Assembly: GCA_904066235.2 (NCBI GenBank)
Contig: CAJFCV020000002.1
Location: forward strand, 10,292,001 to 10,356,000
From: Bursaphelenchus xylophilus
Lineage: Eukaryota; Nematoda; Chromadorea; Rhabditida; Aphelenchoididae
Reading direction: 5' to 3'
Length of the DNA: 64,000 bases
The translations under genes and the position numbers were made by a program. Of this stretch, positions 1 to 12,049 are shown one piece after another (within the stretch, counting starts at the first letter, position 1; each line of letters starts with the position of its first letter). The notes beneath the pieces were generated by a model. The model was not told the DNA's origin and made no database searches. It saw only the letters and a list, made by a program, of their open reading frames with translations.

Positions 1-486
1 TGAGAGCAAAAAATTTTTTGGTTCTCCGATTTGACCCGCTTTTTTGGGCATCCAAATTCTATCGCACAGTGCAGTTGAAAAAATCGCACAGTGCAGTCGA
101 ATAGATGACGCCACAGTGAGGAAAATTTTAGTATGAAAATTTTTAGGCCCTATAAAGTATTCCATCGCAAAAAATCTCCAAAAATCTACGACTATTTCCG
201 TATTTTAGCCTTTACAGTCACTCCGCACAGTGCAATTTTCAAATTTTTCTCGCACCGTGCAATTCTCAAAAATTTTCAATTCCTTGAGTGCAAACGTATA
301 TTTCTTACGAAATCACCAAGAAAATCTCCCCGATAAGCCTTGCAAATCCAGTAGCTTAGCTTTCTAAGCACATGTTTCGGGGAAAAGTGACTTCAAAGAG
401 GCGAAAAAGCCCTCCGTTGTTGGAATAACGGTGGAAAAAGCTCAAAAATAGTTATTTTTCGGATAAGCAAAGGTAGTCGAAGACAG

Positions 487-635
487 GTAAAAACCTGTCC
501 GACGTGAAGTGGATCGCGACGCGTGAAGTCGAACGAAAACTGCGGAGAATCGCGATAGAGGCTTTGCGTCAAAATGACCTTACGAAGAATGCTGTCTGGA
601 AGGTTCGATGGGGAATATGGAACAGAGAAGCATGA
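487..635 (+). CDS. possible terminal exon
   Basis: From GAAGACAG at 479-486 the plus frame runs KNLSDVKWIATREVERKLRR, IAIEALRQNDLTKNAVWKVR, WGIWNREA and a TGA. Purine-first codons throughout and higher GC than the flanks. The acceptor has no pyrimidine run, which lowers confidence. A minus-strand ORF overlaps but with weaker codon pattern. Function unknown. Confidence 0.33.
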
Positions 636-699
636 TGCAATTGCCGTAAAAATCAGTTTTTTGGGATGTTTTTGCGATTTCAAGGAGATTTTTTATGGA

Positions 700-960
700 T
701 TTTTGAATTTCCCGCGTAGTAGAAAAAATCTTGGCCTTCTGTTGCAAGGCTTGTTTTTGGTCGCAAATGATAATCGAAGAGTCTATGAGGAAGAATAAAA
801 CCAATTTAAAGCAATTTCAGAGAGATTTTCATTTATTTTTGAATTTCCCGCCAAATTTTCAAAATCTTGGCATCCTGTTGCAAGACTTGTTTTTGGTCGG
901 AAATGGTAACGGAATGATTTTTGACCTTTACGAAGAAGTATAAATTCAATTTTAAGCCGG
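700..960. repeat. two-copy tandem duplication, period about 135 bp
   Basis: TTTTTGAATTTCCCGC, then AATCTTGGC(C/A)T(T/C)CTGTTGCAAG (A/G)CTTGTTTTTGGTCG occurs at 700 and 836. No gene seen from here to 2,017 apart from AT-rich DNA. Confidence 0.7.
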
Positions 961-2017
961 TTGATAGTACTTGGTCGTTTTTAGTTTTGGCGGGAAATTC
1001 AAAAAAGCAAAAAATCGGACGGAAGTTTTGATCGTAGAAATGACGTCAGTAGGAAAGATAGGGCTTAGAAAGAGCAATAAAAATATTTTTTATCCGGTAC
1101 TTTTCGAAAAATTTGATTTTTGGAAAAATTTTTATAACTGGTATGTCATGGATAATATAAGGTCGAAAAGTGTCAAAAACCGCAAAACCATTTGCAAATT
1201 TCATTTCCAGACAGCGTATTATGAGTAAAAAAGCATGTGAAAACAATTTTCTCTCAAAAATTTTGCCCAAAATTCATCAATTCACCTTATATTATCCATG
1301 TCCGAACGCCCGCTGTAAACTTTTTCCAATGGCCGAAAAAACTTCTCTCGCCTTTTTTTCGCACGCTCCATTTTTCGTATTGCTTTTGTTTTCGCGTCGT
1401 TTGCAGGATTATTCATTTGCGGAACGTAACAAATATTCAAAATTCATGAGCCGGCCCGGACGACCGTGAAAAAAATGCGGGAGCGAAAGTAATAACAAAA
1501 CACAAAAGAACACAGCTATACGAAAATTTTTAATCACGAAGACAAGAGTGGTTTGTTCGAAATTACAAATTGAAGCGGAAATGGCTTATTATTCATTTTT
1601 TTTACAATTTTGATACGGGAAATGAGTCTCACGACGAAAATTTGATTCTTTGGCATTGTGTTTCAAATGGCTTTAATGTCGAAAAAAGATGTTAGATCAC
1701 ATCTATTGTGATTTTTAGTAAAATACAACGTAATTTTCGTAAAATTTTTGTTTCAAAGCGAAAATTTGAAACTTTGGCATTGTGTTGCAATTTACTAAAA
1801 TTACAAAAAAAAGGTCAGAGTCAATGTAAAATACAAACCAAGCATCTACATCAGAAAAAAATTAAAATTTGACTCCTGCAGCGAAATTCAAATTTTTTGG
1901 CTTTGTGTTTCAAGCTGATTTTTTTGTAAAATACGGATACCCTATCTTTGTTGTTACTTTTTATCATTTTTACCCGTCATTTCCCCCAAAAATCGCACAT
2001 TATACCGCTAAACTTAC

Positions 2018-2271
2018 CGACTGCACCGTGGCGCTGTTCGCAATCCGCTGTCGCAACTTCTGCCCGGTGGACACTCGATTCGGCGACGTCGTTGCACTGT
2101 AGGACTGTCCGTACGCCAATCGCCAATTGCGCGGCAACGGTGCTTGGCGGCGGGGCTGGGGCGGCGGCAACTGAATGTCGGCGCCGTTTCGAATCACCTC
2201 CACGCTGCGTTCGGAGAGCGCGTTCAGAGTGCCGGCATGGAGGGCCGTGTCCAGAGGCCGACGTTCGTGTA
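2018..2271 (-). CDS. internal exon of an unrecognised gene
   Basis: A 254-nt segment bounded by acceptor TATTTGCAG and donor GTAAGT. The frame that fits both is open throughout and reads HERRPLDTALHAGTLNALSE, SVEVIRNGADIQLPPPQPRR, then NWRLAYGQSYSATTSPNRVS and TGQKLRQRIANSATVQS. GC content and third-position bias are far above the flanks. A longer ORF in another minus frame (to 2450) runs through both splice sites and is judged a shadow. Enters needing two bases to complete a codon (after one base in the previous exon) and leaves in phase 0. No domain recognised; Pro/Arg-rich and probably disordered. Confidence 0.6.
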
Positions 2272-2484
2272 CTGCAAATAGAGTTGTTGGTTAGTGGGAG
2301 AGCAAGAAGCAAAGCGGCGATTCCTTCGCCGACTGATCTTTGATGATAACGGCCGTGATAAGGGTGGGTTGGGGGTTGGGAAAACAAAAATGGCTGGTCA
2401 TACGTTTGATTTCTCGACGTTTCCCCTCCTTTAAACAGTTTTATACGCAAAATCTCCCTTTAAAACCCTAGGCAATAGAGGTTT

Positions 2485-2558
2485 GTCCGATCTGGCAAGT
2501 TAAGCAACCGCCTGGATCGGCGCAAGTTCGAGTCCCCGCTCCTGCAGATGGCGGTTTT
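2485..2558 (+). ncRNA. 5S rRNA-derived block with tRNA-like B box (SINE3-like or pseudogene)
   Basis: 2485-2508 reads GTCCGATCTGGCAAGTTAAG plus CAAC, which matches the metazoan/nematode 5S rRNA internal region as I know it (around nt 37-60). TGGATCGG at 2513-2520 matches a later part of 5S, so about two dozen bases are missing between. AGTTCGAGTCC at 2525-2535 looks like a tRNA B box, and TTTTT at 2554-2558 could end pol III transcription. No complete 5S or tRNA fold is present. Best read as a 5S-headed SINE or a chimeric pol III pseudogene. Confidence 0.55.
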
Positions 2559-3102
2559 TCGAATATAACTCGGCGAAAGAGCATATGACCGAGTGTTAAT
2601 CGCATTTGTATAATAGGATAAACAATAAACTCGCGGTGAAAAACCATATGCCTTCGAAATTTTGGGGTAAACAACTAAAAAATAGGATTTTTTGCGAGGA
2701 AAATTCGAAAAGTAGACTTTTTTGTATTGTTTTGGTTTTTGATCTAAAAATTGAAAGGTAAATCGGTGAGTTGAGGTAGTAAAAAGGTAGCAGGCATCAA
2801 GAAAAGTGCATTAGACATACTTGCCAATAGCAAAATTAAATAAAAAAATGATTTTTTGAAGGAAAATCTCAAATTTTTCAGATTTTCGACTATTTCTTCA
2901 TGATAACCCAAAAATTAATGTCTAGATCGACTGAAACTAGTGTCGAAAATAAATTAGACTTCAAATAAAATGATACATAACCATCTACGCTCAAGTAGAA
3001 CATTATTTTTACCAGTTTTTCCCCTTCGAAAACCCACTTCTCTCCCACAAAATTTCCAATTTGCTTGTACACAAACCGATAATTGATTTCCTGACTGTAC
3101 AG

Positions 3103-3246
3103 CGAGAGGAATTACAAGGAATTACAAGACGAGAGAGACATTCCGATTACGAACACCTTATGAAAATGTTTGAAACCCGATTCTCAAGAGGCCCCGAAGA
3201 GCCCCATTCGGGCGGAAGAGAGCGAACCACGAGTGCAGCCGAATAA
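3103..3246 (+). CDS. probable terminal exon, charged
   Basis: From acceptor TTTCCTGACTGTACAG the plus frame reads REELQGITRRERHSDYEHLM, KMFETRFSRGPEEPHSGGRE, RTTSAAE and TAA, 47 residues. Strong purine-first codon pattern. GAATTACAAG is repeated back to back near its start. Enters in phase 0. Function unknown; no partner exon is sure. Confidence 0.42.
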   Translation, partial: REELQGITRRERHSDYEHLMKMFETRFSRGPEEPHSGGRERTTSAAE

Positions 3247-3859
3247 TTTGAGAGCGAAATGTCATCCCGAGGCTTCGTATGGTATTCGCAAAGGTCTGTA
3301 CAAAATAATTTTTGAGAATTTGCCGATTTCGAGAGGGGTTTTACATGGTTTTAGGCAAAATTGGCATTATTTTGGATGAGATTGCGTCGGAATGAATGAA
3401 ATGGTATTTCTTTTTGTATTTTAGCCCTTCTATTGTCTCTAAAATTATACTAAACGTATAGAAAATTTAATAGACATTGTATTTCTTACAATTCTAGTCT
3501 AAAACTACCTTATTTTAGCCAAAAATCATCATTTTTTATCCAAAAATCCCAGGAAACCTCTAAAAACCCAATTAAAATTCATCTTTTGTACTACGTACAT
3601 ACTGGAAATCTAATTTTCTGGGCCTGAAATAGAAAAAAAAATAATAAATTTTACTAAAAAATTACAGCAAACGTAACACATCGTCATGAAACCGAAAAAC
3701 TTTGGTGTTGACGGAAAAATAATATTTATAGAGCTGACGATTCTTCGAAGGACTACTCGTTTTTTCCACCCCATTAGAGTAATAATATAATTATTACAGC
3801 GAGCGCACAGTGCGATCAAAATTTGGTGTTGTTTTGCAGCGGGCGGGGAAGTTTTGAGG

Positions 3860-4350
3860 GTGATGCTGGATTTCTAGGACTTTATTGGGCACTAACTAGT
3901 ATGTCAAATGGCTTATAAGTTGTTATAAATACAATTTCAATCGGTTCTGAATTGTTTTGCACATTGCACAGTGCAATAAAAAATTTCAAAATTCTGCACT
4001 GTGCGATTGGAAAATTGGAAATTTGAGGTGTAAAATACGTCGCGGAAGGGTAACGTTGGATTTCTAGGACTTTATAGAGCACTAATTAGTATGGCAAATG
4101 GCTTAGAAGTTGTTATATATGCAATTTCAATTGGTTGTGAAGTGTTTTGCACTTTGCACAGTGCAATGAAAAAATGTAAAAATTTCGCACTGTGCGATTG
4201 GAAAATTGGAAAATTTTGGATCTTTAGGGCTTTATAAGGTACTAATCAGTATGATAAATGGCTTAATAGTTGTTATAGATACATTTTCAGTCACTTCTGA
4301 AGTGTTTTGCACTTTGCACAGTGCAATTTTTCAAAAGTCTTCCATTGCAC
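3860..4350. repeat. three-copy tandem array, period about 170-178 bp
   Basis: TTTCTAGGACTTTAT(T/A)G(G/A)GCACTAA at 3,870 and 4,048 and a variant at 4,213 (CTTTAGGGCTTTATAAGGTA CTAA), each followed by ATGGCTTA(T/G)AAGTTGTTAT and two GCACNGTGC motifs. Confidence 0.85.
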
Positions 4351-5510
4351 AGTGCAATCAAAAATTTTGAAACAATTGCACAGTGCAGAAAATAGTATTA
4401 GTAAAAAGCATTTCCTCAATCAAAATTTCGCAGCTCTAGCATCCTCTACTCACTTTTAAATTGCAGTTCTAATCTTCCTGCACCGTGCAAATCCCAAAAA
4501 ACCGAAAACTGCACTGTGCATTTCGTAAAAATTTGTTTTCCCGACCTCATGAGATATATAGAAATTTTATACAATGCACATGAGTGACACTACCAACCCC
4601 TTTAATCCGCGAGGTTAATTAAACCGATAAACGGGAAGCACTCGTACTCAAAGTGCAAAAGTACCAAAAAGTGCAACAGCTGATGAGAATGGAGATGAGA
4701 AAGTCCGTTTCTGGGCTATAGAGTGTTTTAGTACCAAAGTATAAGGGCTATAAATACGACATGTCAGAAGTTATTGGGAATTCCTGGGAATGGAAAGATT
4801 TTTGAACTTGCACTGTGCGAAAATAGAAAGTTGTGAAATGGCACAGTGCAATGGTGATTTTCGAAATTTTTTGTATAGAATAAGATATTGGGGTAAGATT
4901 TAAGATACGTGTTATAAATTTTATTTGGCATAACGCTCTTCTTCTGCACAGTGCGAAAAAACGAACTTTTTTGAATGCACGGTGCAATAAACAAATTTTG
5001 GATTTTTGCACAGTGCGGAGATTCCAAAATATGTTAAAGCAATAGAAAAATAAATTCTAGGTCTAACTGTACCAGAAAACTTTCAAAATTGCCTAAAATA
5101 GTCTCTCTGCACAGTGCATTCGCCGATTTTTCTTTTCGCACAGTGCGAAAATTCGAAAAACCAAATTTTGCACGGTGCATTCGTAAAATTTGATGTCGCC
5201 ATTTTTACCACAAAAATTCAGTAGCCTCATGACCAACATAAAAAAAATTCTGTTTCCCGCCCAGCATCTGCACGGTGCAAAAATCCAAAAAAATTTTTGA
5301 CCGCACCGTGCAATGAACTTTTGCTCTTTCATACGCAAAATTAGCTTGAAAACAAGCTCCGTAGCGTCGGAAAATAAACTTTTCCACTTTGAAACACCCA
5401 ATAATATCCCTCGTAACATCCGTCGAAAATATTTTTGGGCTCTTCCTTTGTATTATGCTTCTAATTGACTGTCTAATCAAAAAAGAGAAAAGAAGATGGA
5501 GTAGAAGAGT

Positions 5511-5640
5511 GGAAAGAAGCAAAACTTTCGCTCTTCCGGATCTTCGTACAATAGCGATGAGGAAGAGGAAAAAAAGGAAGAGGATCGAATCGGAACTGGA
5601 AAGACCCATAACAGGCTATGTAAATATTGGGGCTTAATAG
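5511..5640 (+). other. exon-like acidic/basic ORF
   Basis: Plus frame KKQNFRSSGSSYNSDEEEEK KEEDRIGTGKTHNRLC, with a possible donor GTAAAT at about 5,618 and a stop near 5,660. Another plus frame (VERSKTFALPDLRTIAMRKR) is open too. Low-complexity; not called as a gene. Confidence 0.2.
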
Positions 5641-5739
5641 GGCGAGATGTTTGCGATGAATAATTGAAATTTGTCTTCATGGTATGATAGAGAGTGTAGA
5701 TGCAAAATATGACATCTGCGCACAGTGCAAAAAGAAAGC

Positions 5740-6415
5740 GAAAGTTTTGGCGACTGCACAGTGCAGTTGGAAAAAATTTGCACAGTGCAGAAGGTACTGA
5801 TATAAATGACTAAAAAATTATGTACAAATATAGTATATGATGTAACAAAAGATTTCCCATTCAACAAAAAAAATTTGCTTTTCACTGCACTGTGCAATCG
5901 AAATTTTTTCTAACTGCACAGTGCGAATTATAAAAAGTTGCACTGTGGAAATACTACAGAATCGTATAAGACATAAATTACCGTACTGGGTAAAAAATAC
6001 CATATTCTCGCCATGACAATACTTTGTTTCGACTTAACTGACATCTGCACCGTGCAATTGACATTTTTTCCAACTGCACAGTGCAAAGTATAAAATGTCG
6101 CAGTGCGCAGATACCACAGTATCGTATCAGACAAAAACAATCCTACTGGGTGAAAAATACTATATTCTCACACTGACATCATCTTGTGTCAATTTACCTG
6201 ACATCTGCACTGTGCAAATGACATTTTTTCCAACTGCACAGTGCGAAGTATAAAATGTCGCACTGTGCGGATACCACAGTATCGTATAAGAGAAAAATAA
6301 CCTTACTAGGTAAAAAATACCATATTCTCACACTGACATCATCTTGTATCAATTTACCTGACATCTGCACCGTGCAATAGACAAAAAATTCCACTGCACT
6401 GTGCAAAATTCCTAA
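5740..6415. repeat. tandem array, three to four copies, period about 165 bp
   Basis: CTGACATCTGCAC(C/T)GTGCAA, then CATTTTTTCCAACTGCACAG TGC, then ATACCACAGTATCGTAT recur near 6,040, 6,200 and 6,360, with a decayed copy at 5,830-5,950. Three GCACNGTGC motifs per unit. Confidence 0.85.
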
Positions 6416-6542
6416 AATTTTTGTGCTTACTCTAAACTATTTATCTAGTTAAAAAATTGCCAAAAGACATCTGAAACAAGACAGAAATAGACAGAAGAAC
6501 GACTTTTGACCGAAACCAGACATCCGTCGCGTCTAAACTTCT

Positions 6543-6670
6543 TCATTCAACCAGCTTCCGTAATGCGTGACGAACGCCGCTCATTATGGATTCGGAAGAC
6601 TGAGAAATTAGCTGCGGGATCTCTTCCCATCCATCAGTTAATTTACAACTTTTACTGCTTTGTGTATTTT
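6543..6670 (-). CDS. possible terminal exon paired with the ORF at 10.2-10.8 kb
   Basis: Minus-strand segment from acceptor GTGAAACCAG to a TGA stop, encoding NTQSSKSCKLTDGWEEIPQL then ISQSSESIMSGVRHALRKLVE. The last 30 residues look helical and amphipathic. It enters in the phase left by the donor at 10221 (G|AA). Joining the two gives 690 nt, 229 residues plus stop, with a 3.55-kb intron. The pairing is inference; the acceptor lacks a strong pyrimidine run. The plus strand is also partly open here but with poorer codon pattern. Confidence 0.38.
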
Positions 6671-7959
6671 CTGGTTTCACGAACAGAAAGGAAGACTTGT
6701 CCCAAAGGAAATTTTGGGTCAAGTTTTTCTCTCGGGGGAAATAGTAAAAATTGAGTGTGAACATGAATACTGTTGTATTTTTTGATTGCATTGACATTCA
6801 TTATCGTATTTTAAACCGGTTTTTTAAGTAAATTTTTTGAGTTTTCTAAAATTTTTTGGTGAAATTTTGGTTTTTTGTCCAAAAAGTGTAATTTTATATG
6901 CGATTGGTGTCAAAAGCATCAAAAATTATAATTTCAAGTTAGTCACAAATCGCTGATGGTGAATACTTTACTTTTACGTGACTACGCATCTTCAAAAACC
7001 AGTTTTCTCTCCGAAATCCCCGTATTTTCGGATGTTTCACTTTCCTTAATGCGAAAATAACTCTCTAATCCAAAGATCCATCAAAATTAAAGCTTAACAA
7101 GTAGACTACAACTTATCCCGTGCATTTTCTCGCACTTTAGACGTCATAAAACACAATGCCAAAATTGGCGGGAAATTCGAAAATTCAAAATTTTGAACCA
7201 AAAAACTGAATGTTTAGGTGCGAAAAAAACAAATGTGGGCAGACAATGTTGTTTGCTGATGAATGCCCTGCGGGGAAAGCCATAAAATTCTCGCATTAAA
7301 AACATGAATGGTCGTTGGGGAAATTGCAATTAAAATTTGATATAACGACGTAATAGTCCAATATTTTTACGACCAAATTGTGGACTTATTTACAACATTA
7401 TGTTGGGGAGGAATAAAGGTCAGTTTTTGGACTGAAAAAGCGGAGGAAAGTGGGGAAAAATGAAAAAGCAAGAGAAAACGTCATTTTTCTACGGTTTTTT
7501 GCCAAAAAAGGGGTAAACACCCTTGAAATCCCGGAAATTATAGTTTTATATGTTAAAATAGGCCATTTTACATTGTCTAAATATAGTTTTGCCTTACTAT
7601 TTATTCAAATATTTTCAAAATTTACAAAAAAAATCCCAAAAATTCGACAAATTTTTAAGACCCCCAAAATACTAAAAGTTACTGCTCAAAAAACCTTGTT
7701 TACAAATTCTATACCTTTTAGAGACCTTACTGAGTAAGGCAAGTCAGAAATCTCCCCAAAACTCAGAGTAAATGAGCCGTTAACAAAGGTCGAATGCCAA
7801 TAAAGTTAACGAAATCTCTCCCTCTTCCTTTCCCATTTTCGGTCATAAAAGCGAAGGTTGTAAACGTTCCGAAAAACGGTCAACAATTTGTGTTTTTTGC
7901 CCGGAATTTATTGTTAGAGAGTGAGGGGATAGACAACAAAGAAAATTTTTTGAATTTTT

Positions 7960-8480
7960 GAACTTGGGTCTCACCACGAAAATCTGATTTTAAAAAAGTT
8001 TGAAATTAATGCAATACAGATAAAATTCATCTAGGATGTGGTAGTAAGCCAGTTTTACAAAAATTGCCAAATTTTAAATTTCAATTTTGGATCCACCACG
8101 AAAACCTGAAAGGTCTCAAAATCGCTTGGTATTGCCGCAAAACACTTGGAAAAGGTCCAAAAAAGCCTAACGATGTCCCAAAAATGTAGTAAGACAGTTT
8201 TACATAAATTGCAGAATTTTTTATTTCAATTTTGGGTCCCACCACGAAAACCTGAATTGTCTCGAAATCGCTTGGAATCGCCTTAGAACGTTTGGAAAAA
8301 GTCTAAAAAAAGGCTAATGACATCCTAGAAACGTAGTAAGACAGTTTTACATAGTTTGCAGAATTTTTTACTTCAAATTTGGGTCCCACCACGAAAACCT
8401 GAATTGTCTTAAAATCGCTTGGCATTGCCCCGAAACGCTTGGAAAAGTCAGAAAAAGGCTTAAAAAAGCATATAGACCCA
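7960..8480. repeat. four-copy array of the CCCACCACGAAAACCTG motif
   Basis: GGGTC(C/T)CACCACGAAAACCT GAA followed by AAATCGCTTGGCATTGCC and AAAC(G/A)CTTGGAAAAG recurs at about 7,968, 8,091, 8,232 and 8,383. Intervals are 120-150 bp. Related single copies are at 9,420-9,460 (inverted) and 23,515-23,810. Confidence 0.82.
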
Positions 8481-8568
8481 AAAAATTTTACTCTGTAATT
8501 AAAAACAGTAAGATTTTTACCATCTAAATCCATGGAATCCCAAAACTTTTCCACTTACTCATTTGCAG

Positions 8569-8772
8569 CGGGCCCAAACTCAAGAATTCGGTCAGTTCCG
8601 CCATTCCGAATTCGAATTCATGGCACAGCAATTTGTCTGCGGAAAGGAAATCCCACTGACCAAAAGGCCCTTCCACCTTTCGGGGCCGGCTTTTCTCTCT
8701 GTTTTGCTGGCGGGGCGGCCGAACAAAGCGGCCAAAAGAATAACAACGGCTCTTCAGTCATTTCATAAATAA
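8569..8772 (+). CDS. possible terminal exon
   Basis: After a good acceptor TACTCATTTGCAG the plus frame reads RAQTQEFGQFRHSEFEFMAQ, QFVCGKEIPLTKRPFHLSGP, AFLSVLLAGRPNKAAKRITT, ALQSFHK and TAA: 67 residues, phase 0 in. GC is well above the surroundings. A second plus frame is also open. It lies inside the putative 3.5-kb intron of the opposite-strand gene at 6.5-10.8 kb. Confidence 0.38.
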   Translation, partial: RAQTQEFGQFRHSEFEFMAQQFVCGKEIPLTKRPFHLSGPAFLSVLLAGRPNKAAKRITTALQSFHK

Positions 8773-10221
8773 GTTAGCGGAACATTGTTATCTCCAGTCT
8801 GGCCGCTTGTTTTTCGGCAATGTATTTTATTGGGCAATTAGATGGGGGGAGAGTTGACTCCGATGGGTCAAGTGTTTCGCTGTGCGCAGGAATTATTGGA
8901 AAGGGTTTGTTAGCAAAATTAGAAGGTAAAATACGAAAATCAAAAATCTTCAGAAATTTCAAGCAACGGTTTAAAGATCAGAGAAAGACATGACACAATG
9001 GGTCAAGCTTTTCCCGCAAACGCCAATCAAAGAAAAACACAAAAAAAATTTTTGAAGGTAAGATACGAGGCATTGAAATCTCATTTTTTAAACATAGTCA
9101 AGTGTTTCTTCAGTATTTTAACTAAAGAAACACTTGACCCGAGTCAAGTATTTTCCCCTATCAAAAAACTCAAATTTCATGCCACCTTCTGAAAGGGGCT
9201 TCTCAAGCATGAGTTCAAAATTCTATTCTTGCGCTTTTGGGCCCATTCTTTCGTCCCACCCAGCGCCGGCCTTCTATTATCTCATGATGCCCATAACAAT
9301 GAATACTTGAGTGTGAAAAACAAGCAACCGGTTATTTTGAGCCGAAAGAAGGAAGTCAGTATGCTCTTGATTACTGCTAGAGTAGTCAGGAAGGATTTTA
9401 AATCAATGCCAAGGCGTTTCAGGCGATTTCAAGTTTTCGTGGTGGGACCAAAAACAAAATTGAAAAAGATTGAAATTTTGGTGAAAATCATAGTGAATAT
9501 GAAAAAACAGGTGGTGAAAAGCAGAGAAAGTTTTTTTTGTCCCATTTTGATATCCGATATCCCCGAAATTTGCATAAATTTGAAAAAAAGTTAGATTTTT
9601 TTCAAAAACGGCTCGTATTTTGCAAGCAAGACTCGGTTCCTCGGGCAAAAATAAACAAACAACCGGCTAATGCACGGTGCACGCTCGTGCCAAAGGATTG
9701 GCCCAAGAAAATTCCCCTCAAATAACAAACAAGCCCCGACTTCCAACATTTTTGAGGAATTACGACCGGAAACGCATAAATATCGGCATAATTTATGAGA
9801 CGAACCTTATGACGAGGATTTGTATGGTCTTTGCGTCTATATCCGGAAGAAAAAATGATTTTTTAGGGGAAATTTTTGAGGGAAAACGAGATTTTTTGGA
9901 AAAAAATAGGAAAAAGTGAAATTACAGTAATCCTAGGAGAAAAATCAAGTTATGGAAATTGTAAAATACGACCTGGCAAGGAATGCGAGATAAAAATTTT
10001 TCGATTTTTTTCTAATTTTTTTCGAAAAATTTTGAAAAAAATCGAATGATTTTGAAAAGTGTAAGATTACAGTAATCCCTAACGGAAATTAAGTAATAAA
10101 AATTGTAAAATTTAAATTGAAAAGTTTGTTTTTAAATTATTTTGACCATTTTTTTAAATTTTTTCCCAAAATCCATGGACTTTCCCAATTTCCCATATTT
10201 CCCAAAATTACAGTAACCCAC

Positions 10222-10783
10222 CTTCAGCGGAAGCCTCGGGAAATTCACTTTTAGCCTCAATCTTCCCCACAACTTCATTGGCATCGACATTCAGCGGAGT
10301 TAACGGGCCCATTCTCCTCCTCGCATCCACAATAACACTTGTCGGCTGTGCGCTAATCTTTCGTATCTTCCGTTTCAACGTCCCTCCTTCGTCGGCGGCG
10401 TTCTCAGCGGGCTCAAAATCCACTTCCATGAGTTCGGCGGTGTCCAGCGGCTGATTGCGCGCATCAGCCACCAAATTTGCTGACAATTCCGGAGTGGGCT
10501 GGAAATCGTCGCGACTCCGCTTCCGTGGGGGCGCCGAAAGTTCGGCCGAGATGCCGGCTACGGCTGGGAAGTTGGTCGCCTGCCGGCGTTCATGCTGCTC
10601 CTGCACTAAGCGCAACATCACACGGCACAACTGACCACTGGCCTGAAGGGCGGCGTTGTTGGCCAGAAAATTGTCGTAGGTCTCGGCCAGAGAGGTCTCG
10701 TGGTCGTAGCGGACGGTGTGCTCCAACAAAGAGGCTGTCAACATGTCCATGGACAAGGCCGAGAGTCGAGAATGCGGCTCCAT
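10222..10783 (-). CDS. unrecognised acidic protein with basic cluster, exon 1 (start)
   Basis: Open from a true ATG at 10783 (MEPHSRLSALSMDMLTASLL) to a consensus donor GAAG|GTGGGT at 10221, 187 codons plus one base. Codon third positions favour G and C, unlike the AT-rich surroundings, which argues for real coding. Visible parts: a helical N-terminal third, a cluster PPRKRSRDDF that could be a nuclear signal, an acidic stretch ELMEVDFEPAENAADEGG, and a basic LKRKIRKISA. Read through the donor, the frame stops four codons later, so splicing is not strictly needed. The next in-phase exon may be 6670-6543. I do not recognise the family. Confidence 0.55.
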
Positions 10784-10799
10784 TTCGAGAAAACCGCAA

Positions 10800-10930
10800 A
10801 ATTTCCAAAAAATTTTTTTGGCGGGAAATTCAAATTTTCAAAAAATTTTTTTTGGCGGGAAATTCAAATTTTCAAAAAATTTTTTTGGCGGGAAATTCAA
10901 AAATTTCAAAATGTCGATTTTGGCGGGGAA
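10800..10930. repeat. four copies of TTTTTGGCGGGAAATTCAAA
   Basis: AAAAAATTTTTTTGGCGGGA AATTCAAA four times head to tail with a 39-40 bp period, ending in GATTTTGGCGGGGAATCAAA. GGCGGGAAATTC also occurs singly at 996 and 7,166. This lies directly upstream of the ATG at 10783. Confidence 0.85.
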
Positions 10931-11756
10931 TCAAAGGATGAAATATCGATTCCTCCGCCGTATGAAAGACCTTGTCGGGTAGGTTGAACAGGTAGATTTG
11001 CTAAGTTCTAGCTATGTTGTGAGTAGTAGTAATCAGCGTTTAAACTTGGTGAAGATCATGCGAGAATCCGAGGGAAAATCCAAAAAAATTGAGTTGATTG
11101 AGGTATTCCACGATGAGGTCGTATGATTTGGGGTGAAGTAAACGCTGAGTTATTGGTTCTGAAGAGCCGGGAAGGTAAAAATTTGCAAAGGTTCAGTGAA
11201 AATCCGCGAAAAATTGAGGAAAACGGGAGGAAAAAGAGAGAAAATGGAAAATAAGTTATAAAATACGATGAAATTGATGTTACTTGAGGTTGTAAAATAC
11301 GTCCTTCCACAAGTCTCATTGCGTAAACACCGAAAAAAATTAAAAAATACATTTTTTTGCAAAAAAATCATTTTTGGGTCAAGTCTTTCTCTGAAGAAAA
11401 GACTTTGAGGATGAATAAGATACGTTCGATTGAATTTATCGGCTATATACGAATATAAAGGTGCAGTTTTACGATTTTATACGACAAAATATTAGAAAAA
11501 AGCAATTATTTTTTGTTCTGGGTCAAGTGTCGCCCTCACTGAAATTCAAGATTTTTGAAAATACGAATGAAATATATTGATGTTTACTATGGTAAAAACT
11601 ACTTTTTTCGGTCTTACAGACTCCAGTAAAGTCAATAGGCGGCAGAAAAAAGACAAGAAAACTTGAGTCAAGTCTCCCTTTCCAATAAAAAAAGTAAAAA
11701 ATCCCAAATTTTTTTTGCAAATTCCCTTCTCGGAACGTAATTTCCATCCCATCGAG

Positions 11757-11835
11757 AGTGCAATTAACCAGTAACGCGGAGGGAATTGCTGGCTTCAAGA
11801 GGAAGAAAAACAACAAGCCAGACAGCGAGAACTAA
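11757..11835 (+). CDS. possible short terminal exon, basic tail
   Basis: Plus frame ending VQLTSNAEGIAGFKRKKNNK PDSEN and TAA. The frame is open upstream to about 11,715 and the acceptor is unclear (ATCGAG is one choice). Lys-rich C terminus. Weakly supported. Confidence 0.25.
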
Positions 11836-12049
11836 AATAATTTATGGGAACAACAGTTGCCCGAGAAGAAGAAATTCCTCCCCGCCGTCTGGCTCACAAC
11901 AACAAACAGGGAATACGGAAGGAAGGGGTGACTAGGTAAGGGCCGGTAAATAGCAAGGACATGGGAAATTAAAAGGAGATCCTGGGGTTATGGCCGAAAT
12001 TGGGGCTTTTTGAGGAATTTAGAGGAATTTAGAGGGTTTAAGGAGATTT

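Noticed and set aside
1977..2450. 157-codon minus ORF
   Set aside because: It runs through clear splice sites at 2017 and 2272 in a different frame from the one with coding bias; it is a shadow of the exon at 2018-2271.
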